A stretch of DNA of 64,000 nt from Eutreptiella sp. 'Long Island Sound 2002' (Eukaryota; Euglenozoa; Euglenophyceae; Eutreptiales; Eutreptiaceae): NCBI GenBank assembly GCA_964036045.1, contig OZ038387.1:59144604-59208603 (forward strand), in the 5' to 3' direction. Made by a program: the position numbers and the translations under genes. The notes beneath the pieces are model-generated. The model saw nothing but the letters and a program-made list of their open reading frames with translations. It was not told the DNA's origin and ran no database searches. Position 1 is the stretch's first letter, and the number at the start of each line of letters is the position of its first letter. Below are positions 11,401 through 23,260 of this stretch, in pieces.

Positions 11401-14400
11401 GGGGGTTCCAGAAAGGCGCTCTTTGGGCCGGCCCTATGTCAAGGTCCTTTGCTTTCCGCAGTGCATCATCACACAGGGGATGGAAGATTTTTTTTTCACT
11501 GGCATACGAAGGCACATGAGTAATTTGTGCAGATTTGGGCAGCCCAAAGAGCCCCAACCCAAAGGGGCGGGGTCTGCAAAAGAGGCTTTTCTTGCCCCCC
11601 CCCCCCCCTGAACATTTAATTATGTTGCCCACCCCTGCTGATCAACACCCCACACTGAATGCCGCCCAAAAGGGGAATGCCAAGACTGGAGCAGACTTGC
11701 CACTAGGGTCTGCCAGCTCAGACATGATCAGATGGAGCAGGATCCTACTGAGCCACACACTGGATGCAGCACGTTCCTACTGAGTTCTGGTGGTGCAGGG
11801 GGCGGGTATTACTGAGTGGCCTTTGATACGGCTCCGATCACTACTAAGATCCAGCTTCCCTGCCAGACGCCTCTGGCATGTCTAGACCGGAGGTAAGACC
11901 GGAGGTATGGCTGCACTCATGACTGCTGGTACTACAGGAGATGCGACTTGAGGTGTGCCTGGAGGTGGGACTGGGGCCGTCCTTGTTCACGGGGGCGTGT
12001 TGACACCGGACAGAGCCTGAGGCCTGCCCCACCGCACTGCCAGTCAGCAGCCACCCCAGCACCATCCTGACCTCTTGGTGACGACCATGGGGGCGCACCG
12101 TGCGCTGTGCCAGCGCTGTGCGAAAAGTAGGTTATTTTGGACCCGTTTTCCCCGATGGCCAAGGTGACTGCGGTAACTACTGTGTTCCAATGCACGGGAC
12201 TGCTCAGATTCTTACTGGGTCCCAAAACTAATGAGTCACAACAAACCATGTTTCACACTGAAACTGCCAGATTGCTGTCTGAATCTGCTCTTTTTGCCCC
12301 GTGGACGTAGCTTGGGTGGTTTTCAGGGTCACAAAAGCTAACTTACGATTGGGCGCTGTCCGCGTGCTGTACAGAAACGCCGCCCATACAGACGCTGTCG
12401 CGGCGTCTAGGGCGAGGCCACGGCGCGGCAAAGGAAACCCTGTCCAGGCGGAGCCCCGTTCGATGCGGCACTGCGTCAGGAGACCCTCCTGCCTGCCTTC
12501 ACCACCATCCGCTGTGCACCCCTGATTTGTGTTGACCGCTGCTGCAGGCGGAGGTGCTCCAGGGGGAGATCGCCGCGTTGCGGGAACAGAATATGCAGCA
12601 GTGCCTGCGCCTTTCCGAGCTGACCTCCGCCAACGCACAGATACATCAACAATTTGCTGAGGAAAAGGTACGGAGATCCCACTCAAGTGTGCGGCAGGAC
12701 ACAACAAGAGGGAGAGGAGAGGAGGCACAGGGGGCTGACAAGCCCAGGGCTCCAAACCCCATCGCTGAAAGGAAGTGGGGGCAACAGCCCTGCCATAAAC
12801 AGGGGGTGTCAGAGCAAAAGTGCCCCGAAAAAGTGTATGGCGAGCGGGCTGCAGTGTGAAATCCGCGAAGGTCAACAATGGTCAAGTTTCACGCCTGAGG
12901 ACGAGGCAAATGGCGTACCTTTTACTCAGACGCCTTGCCAAGGACCTTCATAGTCTGTTCTGGTTCCCGACCAGCCATGGAATTGACACGGAGCCATGAA
13001 GCCATGGAATTAACAATTCAGTTTTTGTGCTGTGGTGTTGTTGCACGTGCTCATTGGGGTTTGCTTTAGGGTTTGGGGCTGATTTGCAGGCTTCAGAGGA
13101 GGTTATGGGCTGGATTTGGAGGCCCTATGACTATCATATGCACCCTTGCAGCGCAATGTCTCAACAAGGCCCCAGCTGTGTTTTTACTGGACATTGCAAA
13201 CTGTGCCTTGTCAAAACCACAGGAAGTGCAGCCCCTGCTGTTTTCAGCCTGGTTGTGAAAGTGGGGTGGGAGGTAGGGTGCCCAACACCTTTGCTAGTTG
13301 GCCATAGTACCATGCCTCCTCAAAAGACAGGTGCACAACAGTAGACACTGACGTATATGATGCCTGAGTGACGTAAGAACCGCCCACCCCAACAAAAATG
13401 GTCCAGAGAGCAATCACCCCTCCAGCCCCACCAAGCACTCTTCGGGGCCGGTTACTGGGTGAAGAAGGGCGATGTGCTCGTTGAAGGTGCTGGAGGCGGG
13501 CCAGGGTGCTGTACAAGGAGGGGCGACCAGGTGTTACGACGTGTGCCCGCCGTGCTTTGCCAAGGGCTTCCTTTATCTCCTGGATTGTCGCCCATCACAG
13601 GCCCGCTTTACGCAATTGGAAAGCAAACATGAGCTCCAGATGCAAACTGTGAAGGCAGCGGAGGACCGAGAGGTATGGTGTGGCATAAGGCTGTCAGTGC
13701 GGGAATTATTCGTGGCAGACAGGGATATTGTGTGTCTAAGAGGGTGCCAAAGTGCCTTGCGAATTGATTCTGGGGAGTAATGTGATTGTGGTATTTTATG
13801 TGCAGGGACCACTCGCCCACACGCTATCGCAAGACAAGGCGTGTTTTTGCCCATCGGAGTCTCACCTCCCTTGATAGGCTTACGGGCTGTTGGACCTTCA
13901 GCTTCAGTCTTAGCGCTGGTTGAGTACTCTCTGCCCAATTTTGGGTCCGATGCGGAGCCGGGCGCTAGAACCACTGAACCCGCTCTCAGTCGAAGTATCC
14001 CTGAGCACCCCGTGACCCAAGACGCAGGGATTCGCAAACCTTTTGTGCTCTCCGCGCTTCGTGCGATGCGAGGCATGACCGATACATCTCATCAGTTTGT
14101 CGCCAAAGAGTATCGAAAGAAATATAATGAGACGGAGCATGCGTACCGAGCACTTCAAAAAGAGCATCAGCTTCTTCAGGAGCAGTTGGAGACTTGCAAA
14201 GGTGATCTGGAAAAACAGGTATTCGAAGGGCTGAGCTCTTTGGGAATCAGAGAGACGTCGCGTAGAAGGGGAGGAAAAATTTAGATGGTGAATGATTGAA
14301 GTGGACAAAGTTGGAAGCCCTCCCCCCATGCCACATATTTTGTTCGATTTTAAGGATGCTGCCAAGATGCGTGCAAGGGAAAGGGGCAGCGGGTGGTCTT

Positions 14401-17400
14401 CGAGTGGTCCTACCAATGCCCCCCCCCCCCCCTGGGGGTAGGCACCGGTCAGCCAACGACGAAACGCTCCTGCACCTGGTTACCAAATCCACGCAAGAAA
14501 CAACAGCACCCATCAAGAGACCTCCAGGAAATACGAGCATTCAGCCGTCAAGGCACCAGCACAAAATAGCAGCATCCATGAGGAGCCTCCAGGACGTAAA
14601 TCCATGCATGTGCCCCTTCTTGTTCGTTCCCCTCACTGCCATACTGTTCCTTCGTTCCCACGGAGGAGTACCAAATCCCCGCAAATTTGGGCCCTCCCCA
14701 AAACAAAAACCCCATCATATTTTGCCCCCCCACCACCCCCTTCCAGTAGATCCGCCGTCATGCACCCAATGCCTAAACTAGAGGAGCCGGGTTCGAATCC
14801 CGTGAGCAGGAAGGTATTGCCTGTCCTACGGTGTCGGTCACTCCGGGAGCCGGAAGGTACGCTACCGGGGATGAAGGGTAACTCTACTCTGGCGTCCGGA
14901 GATCGCCCGGGCAACCGCATCTGACCTCACCTCTGGAGGAGTCGGGCAGGGGTATGGGGCAGGATGCACGGTGGTGATCACTGTGCACGGGGGCCAGGGG
15001 GTGCCGCAGCAGAGGCGCAGTGCAATGGCACAAAGAACCGCTCGGTTGCCGTAGAAAGTCTTCAGACCTGGGGCGACTCAGGGCAAACCGGGGCAAGCCC
15101 AACCCAAACCCAGGCACACCGGAGCAAAGCACGCGCATGACACCACACGGAGCACACTCCCACGCACGTGGATTGTACAACACGCATCATATTATTCGCG
15201 AGCTGCGGAAGTCGGGTTTTCAGCTGGGGGATGGGGGTTTGGGAAAGGGGCTCAATTGACAGGACCAGTAATCAGTTATTATGAACTCTAGCACCAACAG
15301 CGCTGAAAATTTTCTGGGGCATTGAAAATGGTCGAATTTTTTTGTTCAACCGAATGCATCGCAAATGATGATTTTTCTGAACCCCCTCGATGCGCTGATT
15401 CCAAAAATCCCATTTTCATTTTTTGCCAAATTCGGGTCTGGGTCACCTCCAGGCCTTGGGGGTCAGTCTTGTTAGGATTGGGGGGGGCATCAATTGAGCC
15501 CTTTTGGGCGGGCCGGGGTCCAAACCCGTGGTTACAGCTGTGCGCCACCTTCCGCTTCAGCCGTGCGCAACCGTGCGCTACCTTGAACTTCAGCCATGCG
15601 CAGCCGTGCGCAGCCGTGTGCAACCGTGCGTTATATTTTTTATTGAATGGAAAGCCCCTTAAGTGATGGTGGAGTTCATTGGTACAACACCTGAGGGGTG
15701 GGGGTTCTATTTCGTCTTCTCCCTCTTTGCCAACAAAAGTTGCTGCACAAAACGAACCAAGAAGCAGACCCAAAGTCCCTCAAGGATCAGGCTGCGGCGT
15801 GATGGTTGGGATACAGTGCAATCTTTGAAGCTCTTGACCGAGGAGGACATGGCTGAATTGCATATTTTCCCTGGACATTGCCCCTTATTGGTGGACACAT
15901 TGAATGCTTGTAATGGTGCCTGGCTTGGCATTTTATGAGTTGGCCCAGAATTGACGGGGGGGGGGGGGGCTTGTTTAACACGCAGTGCCCTTAAACAAAA
16001 TTCCACCAACACCATTTCTTTTCAATTGCATTTTCATGAAGTGCTAGTCAAGCGTGCGCAAACGTGCGCCACCTTCAACTTCAGCCGTGCGCAACCGTGC
16101 GTAGCCACAGAAAATAGCCGTGCGCAACAGTACACGCACCGCTGTAACCACAGGTCTGGCGGGGTCTAGCCAGAGGGCTGTATCGACCCCCGCCCCCCCC
16201 AGTTGAAAGCCCGCCCACCCCATTCGAGAGCTGGGGTACTGTGTCCCCGTAGGGTGGTGGCGTGCTTTGAGTCTGTGCCTCCACAAGGAGCCCTGCCACT
16301 GATCTTCGCAATTGACCGTTCGCTTCGGTGTGCCCGGGTTTGCTGGTTGGTGCTGTTTTACCGGAAACTTCTGGGGGGTCTTGCGCTGGGCTGAGCTTAA
16401 ACATCTGCTGGGCAAAGGAGGCTCCCACCCGCCCGTGCTGCCCGCGCCAGTTCCGGGCAACAAATTCACAGTGATCCCCCGCTCCCCCTCGCCCCATGGG
16501 GAGCGCTCAGGTGCTACTCCCCCCAACGCCCTTCTCGCGTCCAGCGGGCCAAAAGTGATGGTGGGCATGTCGATGTATGGACTACACCTGCACGGCCAAA
16601 GGCAACACCCGTGACCCCCGCGCCTGGTCGAGAGGCTTGGGCCAGAGATCTGCGTGACGGTGCCGGGTCACGCATCGCTCTTGTGTCCACCACCGCCTGA
16701 CGCGCTCTGGCCCCAATGGATGGGCAGATGTTGTGGAATGCGTCGCAGGCAATGAACTTGCTCGTGTACATCGTCCAGAAACAACTCGAAATCCAGTACC
16801 TTCTATCGCAATTGCCCCAATAGAAATGCCAACACAGTCCACTGCACACTCACAATCACATGTCAAAGACGTAGATGCGCTGTCGTGCTGTATGCGTGCC
16901 GTATGCGCTGTGGGCCGCATGCTCTCGTACCACTTGTTTTAGTTTACCCACAACCGTCAGCTGCTGAGGTCTCACAACATGGCTCACAGTCAAGTATGTG
17001 AGAGCGCTTCGTGCCTTCATCCGCCTGTGTCCCCAGCTGTTTGTTTGGCCCTTTGGGATGTCTCACCTTGTCCAGCTTTTTGTCGCATTTCTGCCACCCA
17101 TGCGCCGCATCACATGATTTGTACCACGGCGCTTCATCTGGGGAGGCGGTGGCATCGGTGCCCATTGGAATTGTCGGGCAGAATGTGCCGAAGGACCTTC
17201 GCATAGGCGTCGTCCGGGTCTGCGCCTGAAAGTACCGTTGGTGATGGTGCCGGACGATGAGTTCGCCGTCCAGCCACAATGCGCCCGCGTCGCCCGCGAA
17301 AGAAATCAGAAGTCCCGACGGGCGGGAACAACACCGTGCCGTTTGCGCCGGGCGGTGGCTGCCCGGTGGTGGTGCGGGGGGCTTGCAGGCGAGTTCCACG

Positions 17401-20400
17401 CCCCTTGACAATGCAATAGGCCACCGGTGCCCCCCCCCCCCCCCCCACACACACACCCTCGCACTCCCGTCCCCTTCGTGCATTGGGTGGAGGAGCGGGC
17501 TCTCCCCGTCGCTTTCGCGTGCGAGTCATTGAAGCATCCCCCGGTTGTGCTCGAGGCTTGGCCTACCCTACGGGAGGGGCGGGCTGTTACGTGCAAAACG
17601 GGTGCCACCCCCCCCCCCCCCCTGCCCCGGCCGCTGTTGCGGGTGGGTCATTTCGGGTGTGTTTGGGCCGAAACTTTCTGCCCCCCCCCTTCGGGTGATG
17701 CTGGGAGGCCTGGTGGTTGGGTGGGTGGGGGGTGACCGGCCAACAGCAGCCCCCCCCCTAACCCCCCCCCCCCCCAGACCAAAGTGACCATCTCGGGAAA
17801 AAACAAAATTGACAATCGGGAAAATCTGATCGGGCCATTTTTGGTACACAAACTTTTGGGACCCAGACATCCCCCCCCCCCCCCTTCCTCTCTTCTAATG
17901 TTAGCCTGTGCTCGATGGTCTTGCTTCACCAACTCGAAATACCCACACACCACGGATTTTTGGAAAACCCAAAGACCGAAAAATGTCCCACCGCCACCCG
18001 ATGGGCTGACCATCCGTTTTGATGTGCACCATGCATTGGCCCCATACGTCACTCCGGTGGGGCGCGGACGGTGTGGGCGGTGGCTACACCGTGAGTCTGT
18101 TCTCTCTGCCGCTGTTCGGAGATCGGCGCTTCTGTTTTTCGGTGCAGTCCACACCCACATTTTCTGTTTGCAGTTGGAGAAGAAGGAGAAGGCGATTGCC
18201 AAATCCGAGGCTGAAAGAAAAAGTGCAAACATGGAAACGGACGCGTTGATCCACAAGATTGGGACCCTCACCCAGACCCTGGAATACCAGGACCGGCAGC
18301 TGGGGCAGTGTCAGCGACGCCTGGAAGAGGGGTATGTGATGGATATCGAGGACGCAGTGGGCGTGTGTTTGCAGCCTCGTCTCAAGTTCGATGTGAGGCA
18401 TCTCGGGCATCGTGTGCAGGGTCGTCTACATCGTTGATGTATCACTATGGCACGGTGACATGAATGGTGTTTGGGGGGCGCAACGACACGATACACATCG
18501 TAGAATGGGCATTGCATTGAATTCCGCTGCCACAGTCCTCTTTGTAGCTTGAGAGTGGGGGTGCCACCCGGTAGGAGCGGGGGAGGAACGAGAAGGAGGG
18601 GAAGGGGAAACAGAACGGATCCGTCCCTGGCAGTACTGGCAGTGGTTTTCGCGTTCTGTTGTTCTTGTGCAGCGGCTGTGCGGCAGCGCATGGCGGTGTG
18701 GGGCATCCATGGACAGCGGGGCCAACCCCATCTCCCCTCCAGACCCCCTTCGCACACCGGGGGTTGGGGTTGCGCATCGTGGGGGAGGGTTTGCCAGGCG
18801 CGTTCCGTTGTGGCAAATGCCCCAGACTCCAGTCCCAGATCCCCCCCCCCAAAAAAATGTATTAGAATGGCTGCCAACCGTCTTTTGGGTCCCAGACCCC
18901 CCCCCCCCCCATCCTCTCTTCTGATACATCTTCCCCCCCTCCCCGCCCCCAAGGGAAGCCCCTTTCGGGAGACCAGCCACACCGACCCCAGAGCCATCAC
19001 TGCAGAGCTCTCAACGGAATCCCAAACCTCCCGATTCACAGTGCACAACAAATGTGGCATCTTCTGTGCCTCACGCACAGTTCCGTCCCCCACAAGTGCG
19101 CCGGTCAATACATTCCGCACGATGCCCCACCAGCGCAGGCCCGCAGTTCTGGGCGTCGCCGCTTGCCTGCGCTAGTGCGAGAGGGGCCGGCCCCGGCCTC
19201 GGGGCGGTAGCCCAACGTCTGAGGGCGCGATTCGCTCTGCCTGCGGTCGTGGGCGTCACTTGAGCGTTCCTCTGTGGGACTCGTTGGGACTCTGCTCTGA
19301 CGCTCTTTGCCGTTTGGTGTAGGGAAGCGGAGGCCGATCGGCTGCAGCGCGAGCGGGCCCGCCTGCGACGGGAGTTGGCGGAGTGCCAAGAGACGCTGAG
19401 GGTACAGCAGCAGCGGAGTGTGGACCACGCCGCGCTGCTGCAGGAGGTACGTGCCCTGCCCGGCCCTCCGCTTCGGGAGCCGGTGGTGTAGTGTTGGCGG
19501 GGTATCAAGAGGGCGCTCTTGCCGCGGTGCGCGCGCGGCGCAAACTTTGGGTATATCTGGGGACCCTCCCGGTGATAATTGCAACCATCAGGAGGCCTAC
19601 AGGAAAGAACAAAAACTCCAGAGAAGCCTCTGGGATTTGTTGGCAACCATAAAGAAAAGCCTCGGAAGACAGGTCTTGTGCTTGCAACCAGCTTTTCTCG
19701 GGTTCTATGGGCTGTTTGGGTGGGTGCGGTTTGGGATGGTTCACCGGTGTTGGACCACTCATAGTTGCCACGGCGCGGACGCGGTGCGCGCGCGGTGCAA
19801 CACCGCACTCTAAGTGCGCGCATGTGATGATGTTGAAGTGGTGGTCTGCATGGCGTGCCATGCGGTGTGGGCACCGAAGTGGTTCGTTTGAACCACATTT
19901 GGCTCCAACTTCGAAGCCGCCGGAAAATTTTTCGTCGCATGCAGTGGGGGATAAAAACGAAATTTGTGTGGATACTAACCTCACCCCAACCCTGTGTGTA
20001 TGCTCAGAAAATGATCAAAAATTTTTTGGGGAATCCAAATATGTATGCAAATCATGAAAATTGTTCTGGCCCCTGACCTCCCCCCATCCAGGCCCCCAAA
20101 CCTGGCTGCTGGAACCAGACCCCCCAAGGGGTAAACCTTTTTTTTATTTTCAAAAACCCCACGTGTGTTCAAAAGGATCAGTGCGACGAGAGGATCCCTT
20201 TGAGGTAGGGTACGTTGGGGTACCTGGGACCCCAGCCCCCCCCCCCCCCCCCTACACACACACACATGGGGCCAAAAGGTTAGGGGGGGTGTTCGTGTCA
20301 GGATCTGAGCCTAAGTGCCCCCCGTGCTCATTCCCTTGAAATTCTGCGGTAGCCCTCTGAGCCCATTCCGACCCCCTCCCCCAATCCAGAGCCCAGGCCA

Positions 20401-23141
20401 GTCCGGAACCCCGACACCTCCGTCTCAGATCCTCCGTCCTCCCAACCGTCCCACAGGCGCAGCATGAGATCCAGAGGCTGCAGGCTGCACGAGTGTGCCC
20501 CGCCAGTCCCACTCCGAACCCCGGCGCCGATGGAGCGCCCCGATTGGTCATGATGTCCCACTGCCCGAGCTGCGGGGGCACGGGCTTGGACTTGAAGACA
20601 GCCGCTCCAGGTGTGCGGGCCCGACACGTGCGTTGAAGCGATGGCGGTTGTGGTTGTCGGTGGTTGATGGCCAAGCGACGGTGGTTGACGGTTGACGGCG
20701 GTTGCTGACCTTTGCTGAGGTTTGGATGCAGCACATTCCAGCGCCTGGCTCTGCGTGCCAACAACCAACAGAGCGCGAGATGCCCTTGATCATTTGCAGT
20801 ACAACGACTAGCCAGCCTTCGTACAAGACATGGTGCACTATTCTGAAACAAAGCTCAAAAAATGCGACAAGTGGAATGATGGCCAAATAAGCTTCCCCGA
20901 CACAAACCATGGACATCAGGCACCAGATATGTCATCTTAAATGTTAAGTGTTCATGTTTGACCAGCCGGATACTTGACGGTGGGCCAGGGGGCAAGTTTT
21001 CCCTTTGTTGTATTGCGGGCAGCCCTGAGGGGTTTGGAGTGTACCCCGAACGGGCCCTCGGCACAGCTGCAGACCGTGCGCTGCTCCCTGATACTCCACC
21101 GTATTGGTGTGTTTTCAGTAGCCCTCTTCCACGTGCGCCTGGGGCAAGATCAGCCCCATCCCGGTGCGCCCTACGCAGCCCACCGCGAGTTGCTGCTGAT
21201 CAACGAATTCATCGGTCATCAATCAACGATTGTATACGGGGGGATTTGGTGCGCCGTGGGAAATTTGGCGTTTCAATTTGGCCGCCAAATTTCCCACGCC
21301 AAATCCAGGGGCTTCCGCCAAATTTCGCGCAGGCAAACCAACCCCTAAACCTGTGGACTCTGGTGGGCGGTGGTGCAAGATCTCTACAGGTCCCCCCGTA
21401 CGGACGCTGCCAAGTTTACCACACAAAATCCAGGGGCTTGCGCCAAATCTCCCGCAGCCAAATTCGCCACCGCCAAATTGACTGGCACCGAATCCCCCCC
21501 CCCCCCGCCCCCGTGTAGTGTCAGTATCACAAGCATGACTCTGTGCGTGACCGTATCACGTTTGATGATGGGCCACCGGGTTTCCTGCCGATGTCGTGCA
21601 CTGGACAGTGGCAAGGACCCCCGAAGTCCCAAACACTTCTCCTCCCGATCTCCTCCCACAAAAACGCTTTTTCTCGCTTGCCAGGGCCCAGCGCAGCAGC
21701 TGCGATTGCTTCCTCGGCGCCCCAGGCCGGTGGAAGTGCATGGGGTCCGCGCGTGCGGTTCTCCGACGCGCGGGAGACGCGTGCCGTGCCGTGCGCTTCG
21801 TGCCCGACGGCGGCCCCCTCGCACCCGAGTTCCGGGGAACTGCAGGTGTGCCCCTGTGGGGGAGTGGGGGCCAGGCTGTACCGCGAGCGAGTGGAAGGCG
21901 GAGGGCGGGCTCTGTTCGTCTGTTGCTCCCGGAAGGAAGAGACCCTTGTGGCAAACCTCCGACACCACATCGGACGCCCATGTGTTATGCGATCGGCACA
22001 TTTTCGCATTTTTTTCGCCTCTTTTCCATCGGTCTGCTGCAATGGTAACAGTGCGCCCATGGGGGACAAGCGCATTGGAACGCGGAATGGGCGGGCAGTT
22101 TGGGGGGCGCGGGTGCCGCATTCAGGACCGCTGTTGGGGGAAATGTGGGGCCGTATGCGAAGATATGCTCGCATTCTTTTGCCGATAACACAGTTTCTCT
22201 CTCAGCCTCGGACAACCTTTGCTTCAGAGCTGGCGCAGCCGCCAACCCTTTACAACCCCACCACAACCCTTCAGGACCCTTCGTGGTCCTCCGCAACGTT
22301 CTACAACACCTCACGTTCCCCAGCCCTCCAACCCTCGACAACCTTCCACGACCTTTCATGCCCCTCCACGAACATGATCCAGGAACTGGCTGACAGGGTA
22401 GCGCAGCTGCAGGTAAGGACCTTGACCTTTCGTTTTTCTCCATTTTTCTCACTGGAGGTCCCAGGATCAAGCAAGCGGAAGTGTTGAGTCGGATAGAAAG
22501 CAGAACTGGATGACAGGGTCGTTTGATGACGATGTTTTTTTTGGGGACCCAGCGCTGGCGGTTCAGTACAGAGCCATTCGAGACATATTTGCGATGGAGA
22601 CACGGACACCGAGGCATGAGATAAGGGCGTAGATAACGCCTTTCTTCGTTGGTGATGCATTTGGCGGACGCCATGGACTGACCCCTGCCAGTCCTGGAAC
22701 GCCAATGATGACCTGCTGCAGTGGAGCATTTTTGGGTCCTCCGTGGTGTGTGGGTATCTCGTATCCCCCCCCCCCCCCCCTGGTGAAGCAAGACCCTGGA
22801 GCATCCCCTCGCCAGCCCATACAAGCACAACAAAGACTAGAAGTAGACGCGGAGGAAGGGAATTTTGCGGACAGAGGATTGCATTGATCAGTCTTCATGC
22901 CTATTCGCCAATCTTGTTTTGTGGCTGAGCGCCACTGGCCGAAGCAGCCGTCTGGCGGCTGCACCCTCGCCCCTGACAGGACCTCCGTGTGTCGCCCGCA
23001 TCGCCCTCTCCTGCCTCTACCTCCCCTGCAACAACCGCTCTGATGTCACAGGCTCTGCGGGATCAGAATGGGGCACTCATGACACGGTTGGTCGAGTCCG
23101 TCCAGATGCTGCAGCAGACCGTCCAGGTCCAGCAGACGTGA
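5481..23141 (+). CDS. Multi-exon coiled-coil protein with GRF-like zinc finger
   Basis: I assemble exons 5481-5594, 7563-7640, 9840-9897, 10100-10264, 10387-10457, 12548-12667, 13601-13672, 14096-14218, 18174-18331, 19323-19446, 20457-20610, 21119-21214, 21685-21947, 22206-22412 and 23052-23141. Every junction is AG/GT and the phases agree, giving 1,893 nt (630 residues plus TGA). Residues 1-64, 163-361 and 592-630 are Glu/Gln/Arg/Leu-rich heptad-like coiled coils. Residues 65-162 form a globular segment I do not recognise. CPSCGGTG (397-404) is a DnaJ-type CxxCxGxG motif. Around residues 498-526, CPCGG...EGGGRALFVCC matches the start and core of GRF zinc fingers, which bind nucleic acid, but the last Cys/FFxW part is missing. 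ATG 5481 may be internal if further 5' exons exist. The weakest junctions are 10457 (GTTTAC), 21214 (GTCATC) and 21947 (GTGGCA). The middle exons are the most certain. Confidence 0.65.
7250..7330 (+). repeat. Short intronic repeat, shared with 10680-10757
   Basis: The blocks CCCCATTTxCCCCATTTGTG, GxTTxxxxCCCCGACTT and ATATTCAAAATGCTC occur in the same order at 10680-10757, in another intron of the same gene. A similar sharing links 7764-7800 with 17818-17850 (GGGAAAATCTGxTxGGGCCA core). These are interspersed copies within the introns. Confidence 0.6.
8101..8412 (+). repeat. Tandem array, about 105-bp unit
   Basis: GCAGGGGTGA recurs at about 8185, 8232, 8291, 8337 and 8397, with spacings alternating near 46 and 59 bp, so the true unit is about 105 bp. 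Each unit contains GTCCCCCTTxxTxxGGGGAC, itself a small palindrome. It abuts, and seems to replace, the 5' end of the transposase at 8.45 kb. Confidence 0.75.
8451..9204 (+). pseudogene. Broken DDE-superfamily transposase with C-terminal zinc motif
   Basis: One frame reads as a DDE_Tnp4/Harbinger-like catalytic region (VYGPWNPKYAAHIFKVTVAV, later HQRSYNDAHGWYQARIEQLF). An in-frame TGA at 8697 and a frameshift near the T8 run at 8941-8948 break it. In the shifted frame it ends with a Cys/His-rich tail (CALCC...CGECHLHYCAEC...HTSGE), a B-box-like zinc-binding pattern, and TGA at 9202-9204. The N-terminus is missing where the tandem array begins. It lies in the second intron of the coiled-coil gene. 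Family assignment is from pattern memory only. A more decayed relative is at 26.9-28.3 kb. Confidence 0.7.
15528..16151 (+). mobile_element. 624-bp element with 17-bp terminal inverted repeats
   Basis: The left end GTGGTTACAGCTGTGCG is matched by CGCACCGCTGTAACCAC at 16135-16151 (16 of 17 paired). Subterminal arrays of GCCGTGCGCAACC-type repeats and a GTGCGCxACCTTxAACTTCAGCC block occur near both ends. I see no target-site duplication. It lies in the 4-kb intron 14219-18173 and carries the SAM-like open frame described separately. There is no transposase, so it is non-autonomous if mobile. Confidence 0.6.
15768..15890 (+). other. SAM-like domain frame, possible extra exon
   Basis: An open frame follows GAAGCAG and ends at TTATTG/GTGGAC. 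It encodes DGWDTVQSLKLLTEEDMAEL followed by a GHCPLL segment, which resembles the C-terminal half of a sterile alpha motif (LteeDLkeLGI..GHr..LL). Its 123 nt start and end in phase 0, as do exons 14096-14218 and 18174-18331 around it, so it could be spliced in without a frameshift (671 residues). It sits inside the TIR-bounded element. Whether it is spliced is unknown. Confidence 0.4.
17420..18920 (+). repeat. Cluster of poly-C tracts in introns
   Basis: Runs of about 9-16 C occur near 17430, 17607, 17750, 17765, 17870, 18840 and 18898, always on the sense strand of the host gene. Similar runs lie at about 7349, 7470, 9780, 9910, 9985, 10803, 10862, 11596, 14417, 20230, 21487 and 22766. Two of them share a TTTTGGGxCCCAGACxxCCC context followed by CTCTCTTCT, which points to repeated insertions. 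Confidence 0.75.
19816..19890 (+). repeat. 75-bp dispersed repeat (copy at 44289-44363)
   Basis: The stretch from GCGCGCATGTGATGATGTTG to GAAGTGGTTCGTTT is nearly identical to 44289-44363 in the same orientation, with only about two mismatches. It is intronic in both places. Confidence 0.8.
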
Positions 23142-23185
23142 GCTGGGCGATGGGGACTGTGTTGCAGACAGTGAGTGTTCCGAAG

Positions 23186-23260
23186 TGTCTGTGTGTGTGC
23201 GCGCGCGTGCGTGTGTGTCTGTGTGTGTCTATTTTTTTTTCGAAAGGCGCCTAGCCTCAT
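23186..23260 (+). repeat. TG/CG microsatellite with AGGCGCCTAG motif
   Basis: A (TG)n/(CG)n tract and a T-run are followed by CGAAAGGCGCCTAGCCTCAT, just downstream of the coiled-coil gene stop. In reverse orientation CATGAGGCTAGGCGCCTTTC occurs next to a CA tract at 62.80 kb, so this is one end of a dispersed repeat. Confidence 0.6.

Noticed and set aside
14785-14805. B-box-like GGTTCGAATCC (also at 861 and 52778)
   Set aside because: No matching A box at the right distance and no cloverleaf. Could be SINE fragments or chance.
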